Positions 1 through 8,143 are shown, numbered from the stretch's first letter. The stretch is DNA of 44,150 nucleotides from Bacteroidales bacterium (GCA_013141455.1 JABFQW010000017.1:1-44150); one strand, 5' to 3'. Translations and numbers: made by a program. The notes: generated by a model not told the origin, from the sequence alone.

Positions 1-670
1 CGATAAAAGGTATCCGTATCGAAATAAAATAAGGTGTTTTTTCTTTTACAAGCTTACTAATGGCGCCTTCAGGAAGTGTAACATTCTGTTTCTGACCTCC
101 GCGCACAACCTGAATGGTTTTGGCATCATCGAGAATCATTGCCAATGGTATTTTACTGAAATCTTCAATATATTTACCATCAACCGAAAGAATGCGATCG
201 CCATTCTTTAATCCGAACTCAACGGCTAATGAATCGACCGAAATGCCGTAACGGTTCACCTCTGAAGTAGACAGGTAGTTTTCACCGTAACTGGTAAGCA
301 TGCCGATGTAAATTGCGAAAGCAAGCACAACATTCATGATCACACCGCCGAGCATGATGATCAGTCGTTGCCATGCTGGTTTTGAACGAAACTCCCAGTC
401 CTGAGCCGGTTGTTTCATGGCCTCGGTGTCCATCGATTCGTCGATCATACCGGCAATTTTGACATATCCGCCCAAGGGTAACCAGCCAATACCGTATTCG
501 GTTCCCTTGAAATTGAATTTATACAGCGAAAACCAGGGATTGAAAAAGAGGTAAAATTTCTCCACCTTGGTTTTAAATGCTTTTGCAGCAATAAAATGAC
601 CGAACTCATGTACAATCACAAGAATGGATAAACTTAAAAGGAGTTGAAGTATTTTAATTGCAATTTCCAT
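1..670 (-). CDS. rseP: RseP-type site-2 zinc metalloprotease, N-terminal part (runs off the window)
   Basis: Membrane-embedded M50 protease that cleaves transmembrane segments, typically of anti-sigma factors, as the second cut in an envelope-stress cascade. The first 223 residues are in the window; the C-terminal half lies beyond base 1. The first transmembrane helix carries the zinc-binding HEFGH motif at residues 21-25, followed by the membrane-reentrant region with WLPLGGYVKI and a second helix near residues 125-145. A PDZ domain begins around residue 165 (GLKNGDRILSVDGK). The start is the ATG at 668-670, directly before the hydrophobic helix that family members start with. The second half with the LDG motif cannot be seen, so intactness is unknown. 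Family assignment is secure; the substrate is not visible from sequence. Confidence 0.93.
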   Translation of the reverse strand, partial: MEIAIKILQLLLSLSILVIVHEFGHFIAAKAFKTKVEKFYLFFNPWFSLYKFNFKGTEYGIGWLPLGGYVKIAGMIDESMDTEAMKQPAQDWEFRSKPAWQRLIIMLGGVIMNVVLAFAIYIGMLTSYGENYLSTSEVNRYGISVDSLAVEFGLKNGDRILSVDGKYIEDFSKIPLAMILDDAKTIQVVRGGQKQNVTLPEGAISKLVKEKTPYFISIRIPFI

Positions 671-988
671 CGGTTTTATTAGGCTAATTCGTGGCTAAAT
701 TAAGTAAATCACACGAAGACAATAATTTACAAATTTCGGAACGGCTTGTGATCAATGATAGTACTATTATTTCAGGTTGCAAGATTACGGATTATTTCAT
801 CATCTATATCTGCTTGATTTGTCAAATCTTGTTAAATAGAAGAAATTGCTGAATAGATAAATTGATCTGTTTGCATAACCTTACAGATTTTTGATTCTAC
901 TCAGAAATTTTCCAGAAAATACTTTTGAACACGCAACCGATTGTTATTTATATCATTATCAGCTAATTAATAGCACAATATCAAAATT
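671..988. other. Intergenic gap without a recognisable gene
   Basis: About 320 bases of AT-rich sequence lie between the start of rseP and the 3' end of the ATPase gene, both on the minus strand. It should hold the rseP promoter, but I found no minus-strand TAnnTTTG element, no convincing terminator hairpin and no repeat. No reading frame here looks like a protein. Confidence 0.5.
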
Positions 989-2242
989 TCAAATCATTCG
1001 CAGCAACCACTTCCAAGCCGGTATTACCTGAATCTCAATTCCATTTTCAACAATAACTTCTTCAGTTTGGTAAGTGACAATGATCAGGCTTTTTACCGGC
1101 AGTTTGTTGTAAGCATTAATTAAGGCTGAGGTTTCACGTTTACGGGTTTGGGGTTCTTCCAATTTGAAGGCGGCCTGAATCAAAGCTTCGCCGGGAATAT
1201 AAAAATCCACTTCGTAGCCATTTCGCAGATAGTACACATTCGTACCATAAATATTGCGTAAACAATTGTAAACCAATGTTTCCAACTGAAATGATTCAGG
1301 ATCGACCAAAAATAATGACAGCAATCCGTTGTCACGGAAATAGTATTTTTTTTTTGCTTCGCGGCTGCTGATTTTGGCATTAAAGTTGGAAACCGGGCTG
1401 ATCAGAAACGAATCTTCGAGGTATTTTACGTATTCGATCACGGTGGCGGTCCCTATTTTTGAACCTGTAGATTGTATGATATTCCGAATCCGGTTAAACG
1501 AAACTTCATCCATCGTACTTTCGGCCAGTTTTTTGATCAGCAGGCGCAATGCAAACGAATTCCTTACCTGATACCGGGAAATTATATCACCAAGGAATAC
1601 TTTCTGAAACAGATTACTGAGGTATTCCTTCTTATCGCTGAACTTAGAAAGCTCTGGAAAACCACCTTCTGAAAAATACTGGCCAAACAAGCGGATCACT
1701 TCAAATCTTGCAGGTGAAAACTCAATAGTGTCATCAGTTGTAACACCTTGAAAAAGAAGAAATTCAGTAAATGACAAGGTTTCAATTTCCATGACCATAA
1801 ACCTTCCGCCCAGGGTGGAAGCCATTTCACTGCTCAGCATTTCGGAGTTGCTGCCTGTAATACATATTTTGTAACCGGCGTCAGCAATGCGGCGTGCAAA
1901 TTTTTGCCAGCCAACGATATTTTGTAATTCATCAAAAAACAGCACAGGACGATGGGAGAACAGTTCCTGATAACTTTCCAAAATGGTATCGAGACCCGAA
2001 ACATCGAGTCCGATAAGTCTTTCGTCTTCAAAATTGATATACAGCACTGTTTCGATGGAACTTCCCTGATGAAGCATTTCCTGTATAAGGTGGAAAATAA
2101 AATAGGTTTTGCCAGCCCTGCGTTGACCAGTGATAATATAGTTGGCCTGCAATTCGATATTGTAAGCCCTTTTTATGATTTTCAGTCCGGGAATACGTTG
2201 CTGGTTTTCGAGAATGATTTTCTTTAGTATGCTCTTATCCAT
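989..2242 (-). CDS. AAA-type ATPase with C-terminal DUF4143 domain
   Basis: A 417-residue protein of the common bacterial/archaeal AAA_14 plus DUF4143 family, whose cellular role is not established. Walker A is GQRRAGKT (residues 39-46) and Walker B is LFFDE (D104, E105), followed by a sensor-like ITGSNSEML stretch near residue 130. The C-terminal third (about 205-400) is DUF4143-like and contains EVDF followed by IQAAFK, which resembles the degenerate PD-(D/E)XK core of this family, with Q where active nucleases have E. The gene is monocistronic and follows a near-consensus promoter at 2265-2296, giving a leader of roughly 15 bases. A MITE-like element lies directly upstream of that promoter. 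The second ATPase in this window (20145-21275) shares the xQRRxGKT Walker A but belongs to a different subfamily. Confidence 0.85.
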   Translation of the reverse strand: MDKSILKKIILENQQRIPGLKIIKRAYNIELQANYIITGQRRAGKTYFIFHLIQEMLHQGSSIETVLYINFEDERLIGLDVSGLDTILESYQELFSHRPVLFFDELQNIVGWQKFARRIADAGYKICITGSNSEMLSSEMASTLGGRFMVMEIETLSFTEFLLFQGVTTDDTIEFSPARFEVIRLFGQYFSEGGFPELSKFSDKKEYLSNLFQKVFLGDIISRYQVRNSFALRLLIKKLAESTMDEVSFNRIRNIIQSTGSKIGTATVIEYVKYLEDSFLISPVSNFNAKISSREAKKKYYFRDNGLLSLFLVDPESFQLETLVYNCLRNIYGTNVYYLRNGYEVDFYIPGEALIQAAFKLEEPQTRKRETSALINAYNKLPVKSLIIVTYQTEEVIVENGIEIQVIPAWKWLLRMI

Positions 2243-2264
2243 GTATTATGTTCAATATACGTTA

Positions 2265-2296
2265 CAAATATACTATTAAATTGTTCTATATGCAAA
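2265..2296 (-). promoter_or_regulatory. Bacteroidota-type promoter for the DUF4143 ATPase
   Basis: Read on the minus strand, TATATTTG (2265-2272) matches the -7 consensus TAnnTTTG. TTTG at 2293-2296 is the -33 element and the spacer is 20 bases. Transcription would begin near 2258, about 15 bases before the ATG. Confidence 0.7.
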
Positions 2297-2335
2297 ACAA
2301 AATAAAAATAATGTCTTTGTACATATTTTGCAAAA

Positions 2336-2550
2336 CATTAGTGTCCGGTTAAAAAATGTCCATCAGGCGGAAACGCTTATATGGTTAAACCTCTACGAGG
2401 TATACCAAGATTGTGGCATGATTAAACTACAATACTGAATCTCCTACGGAGAATTTTCCGCGTAGCGGATAAAGTATTGTAGATCAATACAAAACAAAAT
2501 TCACTTTTCCGCATAGCGGATAAACTTTTAATTTTACCGGACAATAGTGA
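2336..2550. mobile_element. MITE-like element with inverted ends and nested hairpins
   Basis: The ends CATTAGTGTCCGGT (2336-2349) and, inverted, CACTATTGTCCGGT (right end near 2549) match at 12 of 14 positions. TTGCAAAA occurs just outside both ends (2328-2335 and 2551-2558) and is a candidate 8-base target duplication. Inside are four 11-base palindromes with a TAC/GTA/ATA loop: 2390-2400, 2441-2451, 2458-2468 and 2509-2519. A perfect 10-base inverted repeat, CTACAATACT (2427-2436) with AGTATTGTAG (2473-2482), encloses two of them. No transposase is encoded, so it would have to be moved in trans. Calling it mobile is an inference from the ends and the flanking duplication. Confidence 0.55.
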
Positions 2551-2617
2551 TTGCAAAAACCAATAACAGACATCATCCATCTGACCGAAAAGTAGAATAA
2601 GTGAAGGAGCGTATTCT

Positions 2618-2693
2618 GGTTACTGGTCACCGATTACTGGTCACTGGTTGCTGGGTTGTCTTCGGTCTTCGGTCTTCGGACTTCGGACTTCCC
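2618..2693. repeat. Degenerate 7-base tandem repeat
   Basis: The sequence runs as heptads: GGTTACT, GGTCACC, GATTACT, GGTCACT, GGTTGCT, then after a six-base joint TCTTCGG three times, ACTTCGG and ACTTCCC. It lies between the MITE-like element and the 3' end of the M23 peptidase gene. The first half has the same heptad theme as the reverse complement of the repeat at 27301-27343. Confidence 0.75.
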
Positions 2694-2717
2694 ACCCTTA
2701 AAATCCTCCTTGAAAAG

Positions 2718-3605
2718 TTAAAACGAAATATAATCCTTCGGATTGATAGGTGTTCCATTGAACCATAATTCGAAATGCAGGTGCGGACCGGTCGAGAGTT
2801 CACCGCTCTGCCCGATGATGGCGATGGGTTCGCCGGCTTTCACCAGATCGCCTTCTTTTTTCAATAAGGCTGAATTGTGCTTATACAATGAAAAAAAGTT
2901 TCCGGCGTGTTGCACACCAATCACGTAGCCTTTTTCCAAAGTCCAGTCGGCATACACAACTGTCCCCGATAGTGTCGATTTGATGGCTTCGTTGCTGTTG
3001 GCTACAATATCGATGCCGTAATGCCTTTTTAATGCATCAAAATCGTTGGTAATTAAACCCTTGACCGGTAAAAAAAAACCAGTTACAGCCATTGCTTTCT
3101 TGCGGCTTTCAGGCGTGAGTGAGGGTTCAATCTGAAGGTTATACCGCTCAGCTGATTCAAACTCGAGACGTAACATGCTATCTTCAGGCGATTTCTTCAA
3201 TTTAATGGTATCACTCAGTCTTGTGTTTGCGTTTGTTGAAGCTGAATGGTTTTCCCCGTCAGAAAAATTACCGGTATTATCGATGATCCGTTTCAGGTTG
3301 TTAAAATAAATATCGTTCTGGCGCAACACATTCTCGAGTGAGTCGGCTGTACGCTGCATTTTGTAAACCCTTTTGCTCAATCCAACATTGCTGTAACCGG
3401 GAATATATTCGCGCAACGACGTGAAAGCAATGATATAGGCCGTGATAAATATCAAAAGAACACTGAGGCTGGTCAGAAAAATGAAAACATTGTACGCACT
3501 TAGTTTGAAACTGAATTTCTCTTCATAGGTTGCGTCATCAAAAATGACTAACCTATACTTGAGGCGTAGTTTGTGGTACCATTTTTCGTTCAGTTGCCTT
3601 GGCAT
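2718..3605 (-). CDS. Membrane-anchored M23 (LytM-type) peptidase
   Basis: A 295-residue probable peptidoglycan endopeptidase, or activator of one, facing the periplasm. It has a short cytoplasmic N-terminus and one transmembrane helix at about residues 38-65. A helical linker follows, and the M23 domain spans about 180-290. Zinc ligands are visible as H195-x3-D199 (HYGID) and H275-x-H277 (HLHFEL), so the active site looks complete. The gene is divergent from sprE across a 305-base gap. M23 peptidases and bactofilins often act together in cell-shape control, and a bactofilin lies 3 kb away in the divergent operon; the functional link is inferred. A -7 element at 3626-3633 would give a leader of about 15 bases. 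Confidence 0.9.
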   Translation of the reverse strand: MPRQLNEKWYHKLRLKYRLVIFDDATYEEKFSFKLSAYNVFIFLTSLSVLLIFITAYIIAFTSLREYIPGYSNVGLSKRVYKMQRTADSLENVLRQNDIYFNNLKRIIDNTGNFSDGENHSASTNANTRLSDTIKLKKSPEDSMLRLEFESAERYNLQIEPSLTPESRKKAMAVTGFFLPVKGLITNDFDALKRHYGIDIVANSNEAIKSTLSGTVVYADWTLEKGYVIGVQHAGNFFSLYKHNSALLKKEGDLVKAGEPIAIIGQSGELSTGPHLHFELWFNGTPINPKDYISF

Positions 3606-3625
3606 ACTTATAATAAATTGAACGG

Positions 3626-3633
3626 CAAAAGTA
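3626..3633 (-). promoter_or_regulatory. Candidate -7 element for the M23 peptidase gene
   Basis: On the minus strand this reads TACTTTTG, a match to TAnnTTTG, about 20 bases upstream of the start codon. I see no good -33 element at the usual distance. Confidence 0.45.
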
Positions 3634-3818
3634 TAAAAAACTATCTTGCGGCTATAACGATTTGTTGATTAGCCACGATGTGTTTAACCAAAATTATGAA
3701 AATCAATGTGGTACCGGTGATCGTACGAAAATCGTGATCCTGAATCAATGAACAACAGTTTGATTGCCTTTTTACTGTTGAACCGTCAGGCAGGAGATAA
3801 CAAATCGGATTGATTTAT

Positions 3819-3826
3819 TACTTTTG
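3819..3826 (+). promoter_or_regulatory. Candidate -7 element for the sprE operon
   Basis: TACTTTTG matches TAnnTTTG and would place the transcript start near 3832, leaving a leader of about 80 bases before the TTG start at 3911. The -33 element is not convincing. Confidence 0.4.
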
Positions 3827-3910
3827 CATATTGATGAAAATTGTGAACAAAACCCCTACTTATAAAATATCAGCTATGATTTTGAGTTATTGTACCAAAA
3901 CTGAATAAAC

Positions 3911-6568
3911 TTGACAAAGCCGGGAAACGCATACTTATTACTATTTACGGTTGTTTTTTCAACAATGATGATAACCGCTTGTTCTGTTAAAAAGAACACT
4001 AGGACACGCCGTGCCTATCACAATGTTACGAGTCATTATAATGTGTATTGGAATGGAAACGAGAGCCTGAAAACAGGTGTTACCGAGCTGCGCAAGATCG
4101 TGGTGGATGATTATTCTAAAGTTCTGCTTGTGAATAATTTAGGTAGGAAAAGTGATGCACAGAAACAAAACACGCATAACGACCGGGCCATTCAAAAAGC
4201 CTCAATCACTGTTCAACGTCACTCCATGTTTTTTGGTGGGAAAGAACGCGTAAAGTGGATTAAGGATAGTTATCTGCTCATGGCTAAAGCACATTTTTAT
4301 AAACAGGATTATACCAGTGCCCGCCGCACCTTCGATTTTGTTAACAAGCAATACAGCGACAGTGAAATATCATTCACGGCACAGATGTGGCTTGCTATGA
4401 CCTATGTTCAGTTGAAACAGGTTGAGAAAGCAGAACCGATTTTTCAGCTGTTACTCGCGAAATCGAAGGAAATGGATATGCCCGCCGAAGTTCGCCGTAA
4501 CCTTCCTTTTGCCTATGCCGATTTTTTAATTAAGACTGAAAAATATGACAAGGCCATTTCATACCTGAAACAGGGTTTGTTAGACAATAATGACCGATTC
4601 CTGAAAACCCGGGCTATGTTTGTGTTGGCACAGATTTACAAAAAACAGAACGACCTGCCACGGGCGCTTGAGCTATATAAACAGGTAATCAAACGCAACC
4701 CGCCCTATGAGATGGCTTTTGAAGCACGAATTAACCTTGCAACGGCTTACGATGCTTCATTGGGCGATAGCAAGCAAATCGTTAAAGTGCTGAATAAGAT
4801 GTTACGCGACGAAAAAAACAAGGATTATAAAGACAAGATCTATTTTGCCCTGGCCGAGATAGCATTGAAAGATGGAGATGAACCCTTAGCCATTGACTTC
4901 CTTAAAAAATCTGTTGCCTCTACGGTGCAGGATAAAAACCAACAAACAACATCAGCATTGAAATTGGCTGCCATCTTATTCGAAAACAACGAATATGTTG
5001 TTTCGCAGGCTTATTACGACACCGCGGTGAGGGCGCTACCAAAAGATTACCCGGGTTACGACAGCATCAAAAACAAATCGGAAGTGTTGAGCGGGTTAGT
5101 TATTAATTTAACTACGGTTCAGTTACAGGACAGTTTACTCCGTCTTGCGAATCTTGACTCAACCGAAAGAAATAAAATTATCGGTAAAATGGTTGCCGGT
5201 TATATCGAGTCTGAACGCAAACAAGCCGAAGAGGCAGCTAATGACCTTCGAAATAACAACCTTCCGATGAATGATGCCGGAAACACCCGACAACCCGGTT
5301 CAATGCCTTCAACGGATTGGTACTTCTATAATCCAAATACCCTGGGTTTTGGATTCACCGAGTTTGCAAAGAAATGGGGCAGGCGTAAACTCGAAGATAA
5401 TTGGCGGGTTAGCGACAAACAAAGTATCTCGGCAAGTGAAAATGAAGGTTTTTTGGCAAATACTAAAAACGAAACCACAGGTACCGATTCGGCATCAGTG
5501 GCATTAACACCACGCGATCCGGCATATTATTTACAGGATATTCCACTTACCGATGAAAAACAGCAGGCTTCACTCGAATCGATCATGGAATCGCTGAATA
5601 ATCTTGGATATATCTATAAAGAACAACTTGGCGATTATCCCCGGTCGAAGGAAGCTTATTTATCGCTAAACGAACGGTTCCCGGAAAATAAGTACCGGTT
5701 ACAGGCCATGTATGCGCTTTACAAAATTTATACTGAAGAAAACAACCCGGAGAAAGCCGGTTTATACAAATCGGAGATCATCGGAAACTACCCCGATTCC
5801 GATTATGCCATGGTATTAATTGATCCTGAATATTTTATAAAAAAAGCTGCTCAGCAAAATGAGTCCACTGAATTTTATGGACAAACGCTGGAAGCTTATC
5901 ATGCAGAGGAATTTTACCGGGTGATGCTGAATGCCGATCGTGCTCGAAAACTCTATGCAAACGATACGATGCTTATGCCACGCTTCGAGTTTTTGCGCGC
6001 CATTGCGGCAGGCCGCCTGCAAACTATTGATTCATTGGCTACCGGACTTGATAATCTTACGAAAAAATTCCCGAAAAGCCCGGTTACTGCCAAAGCACTC
6101 GATATTTTACGCAATGTAAATAAGGAATACGATTTAAAAATGGATATCCCCGAGCCGGTTGGTGATATTTCGAAGCCGAAAGAAGAAGAATTTCCATTTA
6201 CCTTTGAAACTGAATCGGCGCATTTGGTAATGATCATCACCTCAGGTAAATCGGTACGGACCGATCCGTTAAAAGTGAGGATTTCTGATTTCAATGAGCG
6301 AAGTTACAGTCTCAATAAGCTGACTATTAAAAGCTTGGTATTAGATAATGACCGCTCGTTGATAACCATCGGGAATTTTGATAATCTGGAAAGTGCCGAT
6401 GATTATTACAATGCCATACTGTCGTCAGATTATGTGTTTGGATCGATCAACCGGAATGATGTGAAAGTGTATCCCATCTCATTAACAAATTATCCTGTTT
6501 TTTACCGAAACAAGGATACGGAACAATACAATAGGTTTTTGGAAATGAATCGTCAAAAAACTGAGTGA
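3911..6568 (+). CDS. sprE: SprE/PorW-type type IX secretion lipoprotein with TPR repeats
   Basis: An 885-residue outer-membrane-associated lipoprotein required, in studied Bacteroidota, for type IX secretion and gliding. The N-terminus is a lipoprotein signal ending in the lipobox ITAC, with the lipidated cysteine at residue 24, followed by the family-typical RRAYHNVTSHYNVYWNGNES. Tetratricopeptide-like helices fill residues 110-400 and 540-640. The C-terminal part (about 750-870) is a non-TPR domain. I chose the TTG at 3911 because an in-frame TGA lies at 3902-3904 and the next ATG would delete most of the signal peptide. The stop is two bases before the bactofilin ATG, so the genes are probably co-transcribed. 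Overall similarity to the SprE/PorW family is strong; interaction partners are not visible here. Confidence 0.87.
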   Translation: MTKPGNAYLLLFTVVFSTMMITACSVKKNTRTRRAYHNVTSHYNVYWNGNESLKTGVTELRKIVVDDYSKVLLVNNLGRKSDAQKQNTHNDRAIQKASITVQRHSMFFGGKERVKWIKDSYLLMAKAHFYKQDYTSARRTFDFVNKQYSDSEISFTAQMWLAMTYVQLKQVEKAEPIFQLLLAKSKEMDMPAEVRRNLPFAYADFLIKTEKYDKAISYLKQGLLDNNDRFLKTRAMFVLAQIYKKQNDLPRALELYKQVIKRNPPYEMAFEARINLATAYDASLGDSKQIVKVLNKMLRDEKNKDYKDKIYFALAEIALKDGDEPLAIDFLKKSVASTVQDKNQQTTSALKLAAILFENNEYVVSQAYYDTAVRALPKDYPGYDSIKNKSEVLSGLVINLTTVQLQDSLLRLANLDSTERNKIIGKMVAGYIESERKQAEEAANDLRNNNLPMNDAGNTRQPGSMPSTDWYFYNPNTLGFGFTEFAKKWGRRKLEDNWRVSDKQSISASENEGFLANTKNETTGTDSASVALTPRDPAYYLQDIPLTDEKQQASLESIMESLNNLGYIYKEQLGDYPRSKEAYLSLNERFPENKYRLQAMYALYKIYTEENNPEKAGLYKSEIIGNYPDSDYAMVLIDPEYFIKKAAQQNESTEFYGQTLEAYHAEEFYRVMLNADRARKLYANDTMLMPRFEFLRAIAAGRLQTIDSLATGLDNLTKKFPKSPVTAKALDILRNVNKEYDLKMDIPEPVGDISKPKEEEFPFTFETESAHLVMIITSGKSVRTDPLKVRISDFNERSYSLNKLTIKSLVLDNDRSLITIGNFDNLESADDYYNAILSSDYVFGSINRNDVKVYPISLTNYPVFYRNKDTEQYNRFLEMNRQKTE

Positions 6569-6570
6569 TT

Positions 6571-6960
6571 ATGAATTTAAAAAGTTTTACAAAGGTTGTA
6601 CATGAATTTCCTGCCCGTAATATCATCGGTCAGGGGACAACAATCAAGGGTGATATCGAATCTTCGGGCGATTTCAGGATCGACGGACAATTAACAGGCT
6701 CAATAAAAGTTGGTGGCCGGCTTGTCATAGGTCCGTCAGGGATTGTGGCCGGCAGCATGAAATGCCAGAATGCTGACATTTCGGGTCATGTAAAAGCTGA
6801 CATGCAGGTAGATGAACTGACAGCAATGAAATCAACGGCAGTGATTGAAGGTGATCTGGAAACAGGAAGGCTCACCATCGAAGTTGGCGCAAAATTCAGG
6901 GGTAAATGTGAGATGATTGATACGACGGGCAAGCCAAATGAAACCGCCAGAGAAGAATAA
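6571..6960 (+). CDS. Bactofilin (polymer-forming cytoskeletal protein)
   Basis: A 129-residue protein of the bactofilin/CcmA family, which polymerises without nucleotides into filaments that position cell-wall enzymes. The beta-helical core is seen as repeated short turns (IIGQGTTIKGDI, FRIDGQLTGSI, VGGRLVIGPSG, CQNADISGHV, STAVIEGDLE) at about residues 18-115, with short disordered ends. The ATG at 6571 is preferred; a GTG at 6565 overlapping the sprE stop would add two residues. The 3' end overlaps the next gene by 23 bases, which suggests translational coupling. The neighbourhood sprE-bactofilin-atpZ is a familiar Bacteroidota arrangement. The M23 peptidase divergent from sprE is a plausible client. 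Confidence 0.9.
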   Translation: MNLKSFTKVVHEFPARNIIGQGTTIKGDIESSGDFRIDGQLTGSIKVGGRLVIGPSGIVAGSMKCQNADISGHVKADMQVDELTAMKSTAVIEGDLETGRLTIEVGAKFRGKCEMIDTTGKPNETAREE

Positions 6961-7168
6961 AAAAAACGGAGGCTCGTTGCGATCCTATGCAAAGTATTCA
7001 TCACTTGCCTTTCAAATGCTGTTCATCATTCTGGCAGGTGTTTTAGGCGGTAAGTATCTTGATCAGTGGCTCGACCTTAAATTTCCGGTTTTCACAGCCG
7101 TTTTATCTGTAGTTTCAGTTGTTTTGGCAATTTATTATGCTGTAAAAGATTTTATTAAAAAACCCTGA
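6938..7168 (+). CDS. atpZ: AtpZ/AtpI-family small membrane protein
   Basis: A 76-residue protein with a basic, lysine-rich N-terminus and two transmembrane helices (about 23-42 and 48-68) joined by the short GGKYLDQWL loop typical of AtpZ/AtpI. These proteins are usually encoded before the F0F1 ATP synthase genes and assist c-ring assembly or Mg2+/Ca2+ handling. The ATG at 6938 is chosen; an upstream in-frame TTG at 6917 would lie deeper inside the bactofilin gene. Together with the following small membrane gene it forms the front of a typical Bacteroidota ATP synthase operon, yet atpB and the rest do not follow in this window. Confidence 0.82.
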   Translation: MKPPEKNKKNGGSLRSYAKYSSLAFQMLFIILAGVLGGKYLDQWLDLKFPVFTAVLSVVSVVLAIYYAVKDFIKKP

Positions 7169-7178
7169 GTTTATTTTC

Positions 7179-7541
7179 ATGAAAAAATTTGTCATTACAT
7201 TGGTTGGTATTGGTATCGTTCTGGCAGCAGGAAATGTTGTGTTGAGTATAGCATCGCCTGCATGGAGCACGCCGGTATGGCCCTGGTTGCTTGTGTTTTT
7301 TATCGTTTCGAACACGGTACTGTATTGGTTGTTTAACAAGGCGCAACAAAAAAAACTGAGTTCATTTGCCAATTATTTTATGATTGCCACTTTTACAAAA
7401 CTATTACTCTATCTTGCTGTTATTCTGATTTATGTGTGGTTTAACCGAAGTGGTGCTGTTGCTTTTATACTTACTTTTTTTGTGTATTACGTTGTCTTTA
7501 CGGCCTTTGAAGTGCTTTCAGTTTCGAAACAAAAACATTAA
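7179..7541 (+). CDS. Four-helix membrane protein of the ATP synthase operon front end
   Basis: A 120-residue protein that is almost entirely membrane: hydrophobic segments lie at about 5-27, 30-50, 65-87 and 90-112, with the basic loop KAQQKKLSS between helices two and three. It starts 10 bases after atpZ and is surely in the same transcript. Small proteins of this layout sit between atpZ and atpB in many Bacteroidota and are sometimes labelled ATP synthase subunit I-like. I see no catalytic motif and do not assign a function. Here the next gene is a pterin synthase, not atpB. Confidence 0.75.
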   Translation: MKKFVITLVGIGIVLAAGNVVLSIASPAWSTPVWPWLLVFFIVSNTVLYWLFNKAQQKKLSSFANYFMIATFTKLLLYLAVILIYVWFNRSGAVAFILTFFVYYVVFTAFEVLSVSKQKH

Positions 7542-7616
7542 TTATTTGTTAAATATTGTCAGTTTCTTAATCAATCATTTAATTTTTTTTGAAAGTACCT
7601 GGCAGTAGTTTCAACC

Positions 7617-7624
7617 TATCTTTG
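7617..7624 (+). promoter_or_regulatory. Candidate -7 element for the pterin synthase gene
   Basis: TATCTTTG matches TAnnTTTG and lies 22 bases before the ATG at 7647. A TTTG occurs at 7588-7591 but its 25-base spacing is too long to be convincing. The element suggests that transcription restarts after the atpZ-type genes. Confidence 0.5.
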
Positions 7625-7646
7625 TAACCTTCAATATCGGAATTGT

Positions 7647-8057
7647 ATGATTTATATCACCCGGCGCGAGCGGTTCAACGCGGCACACAGGCTTTTCAGA
7701 GACGATTATACCGAGGAACAGAATTTAGAGGTTTTCGGTAAATGCTCTAATCCAAACTGGCACGGACACAATTACGAATTGTTTGTTACCATAAAGGGAG
7801 ATATAGATGCTGAGACCGGATTTTTATTAAATCTCAAACACTTGAGTAAACTGATTAAAGATAAGGTAATTGAGAAACTTGATCACAAAAACATCAATAT
7901 TGAAGTTGATTTTATGAAAGACAATTTTGCTTCTACCGAGATGCTGGCTATGCGTATATGGGAGCAGTTAAACTTGGAGATTCGTGCGTTGGGAGCCGAA
8001 TTACATGCTGTGAAACTGTATGAATCGGAAAATAATTATGTAGAATATTTTGGATGA
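7647..8057 (+). CDS. 6-pyruvoyltetrahydropterin synthase / QueD-family protein
   Basis: A 136-residue enzyme acting on 7,8-dihydroneopterin triphosphate, the product of the FolE encoded next. Zinc ligands are H14, H39 and H41 (FNAAHR and HGHNY). The catalytic set is visible as C33, D79/H80 (KLDHKN) and the substrate-anchoring E126 (YESENN). The cysteine is spaced C-x5-HGH (GKCSNPNWHGH), as in animal PTPS, rather than the C-x3-HGH of E. coli QueD. The product could therefore be 6-pyruvoyltetrahydropterin (biopterin-type) or 6-carboxytetrahydropterin (queuosine). No other queuosine gene lies nearby to decide. Family certain, exact reaction uncertain. Confidence 0.88.
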   Translation: MIYITRRERFNAAHRLFRDDYTEEQNLEVFGKCSNPNWHGHNYELFVTIKGDIDAETGFLLNLKHLSKLIKDKVIEKLDHKNINIEVDFMKDNFASTEMLAMRIWEQLNLEIRALGAELHAVKLYESENNYVEYFG

Positions 8058-8143
8058 AAACGGCCATTTTGTTGGGCTGGCACCATTGTTGATATGTTAG
8101 GTAAAAATTTTGTAGGAAAGGTATAGTAATAAAACACCTGTTT

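Larger units (their letters stand above)
3606..3910. other. Divergent intergenic region between the M23 peptidase and sprE
   Basis: About 305 bases with no gene. Each side has a candidate -7 element: one for the M23 gene (3626-3633, minus) and one for sprE (3819-3826, plus). The stretch between them shows no repeat or hairpin that I can support. Confidence 0.5.

Noticed and set aside
2618-2693. CRISPR-like array
   Set aside because: Units of 7 bases without spacers do not fit CRISPR; no cas gene is present. The same applies to 13669-13724 and 27301-27343.
7542-7646. PreQ1 riboswitch before the pterin synthase
   Set aside because: The gap is AT-rich and shows neither the hairpin nor the A-rich tail and pairing expected of a preQ1 aptamer.
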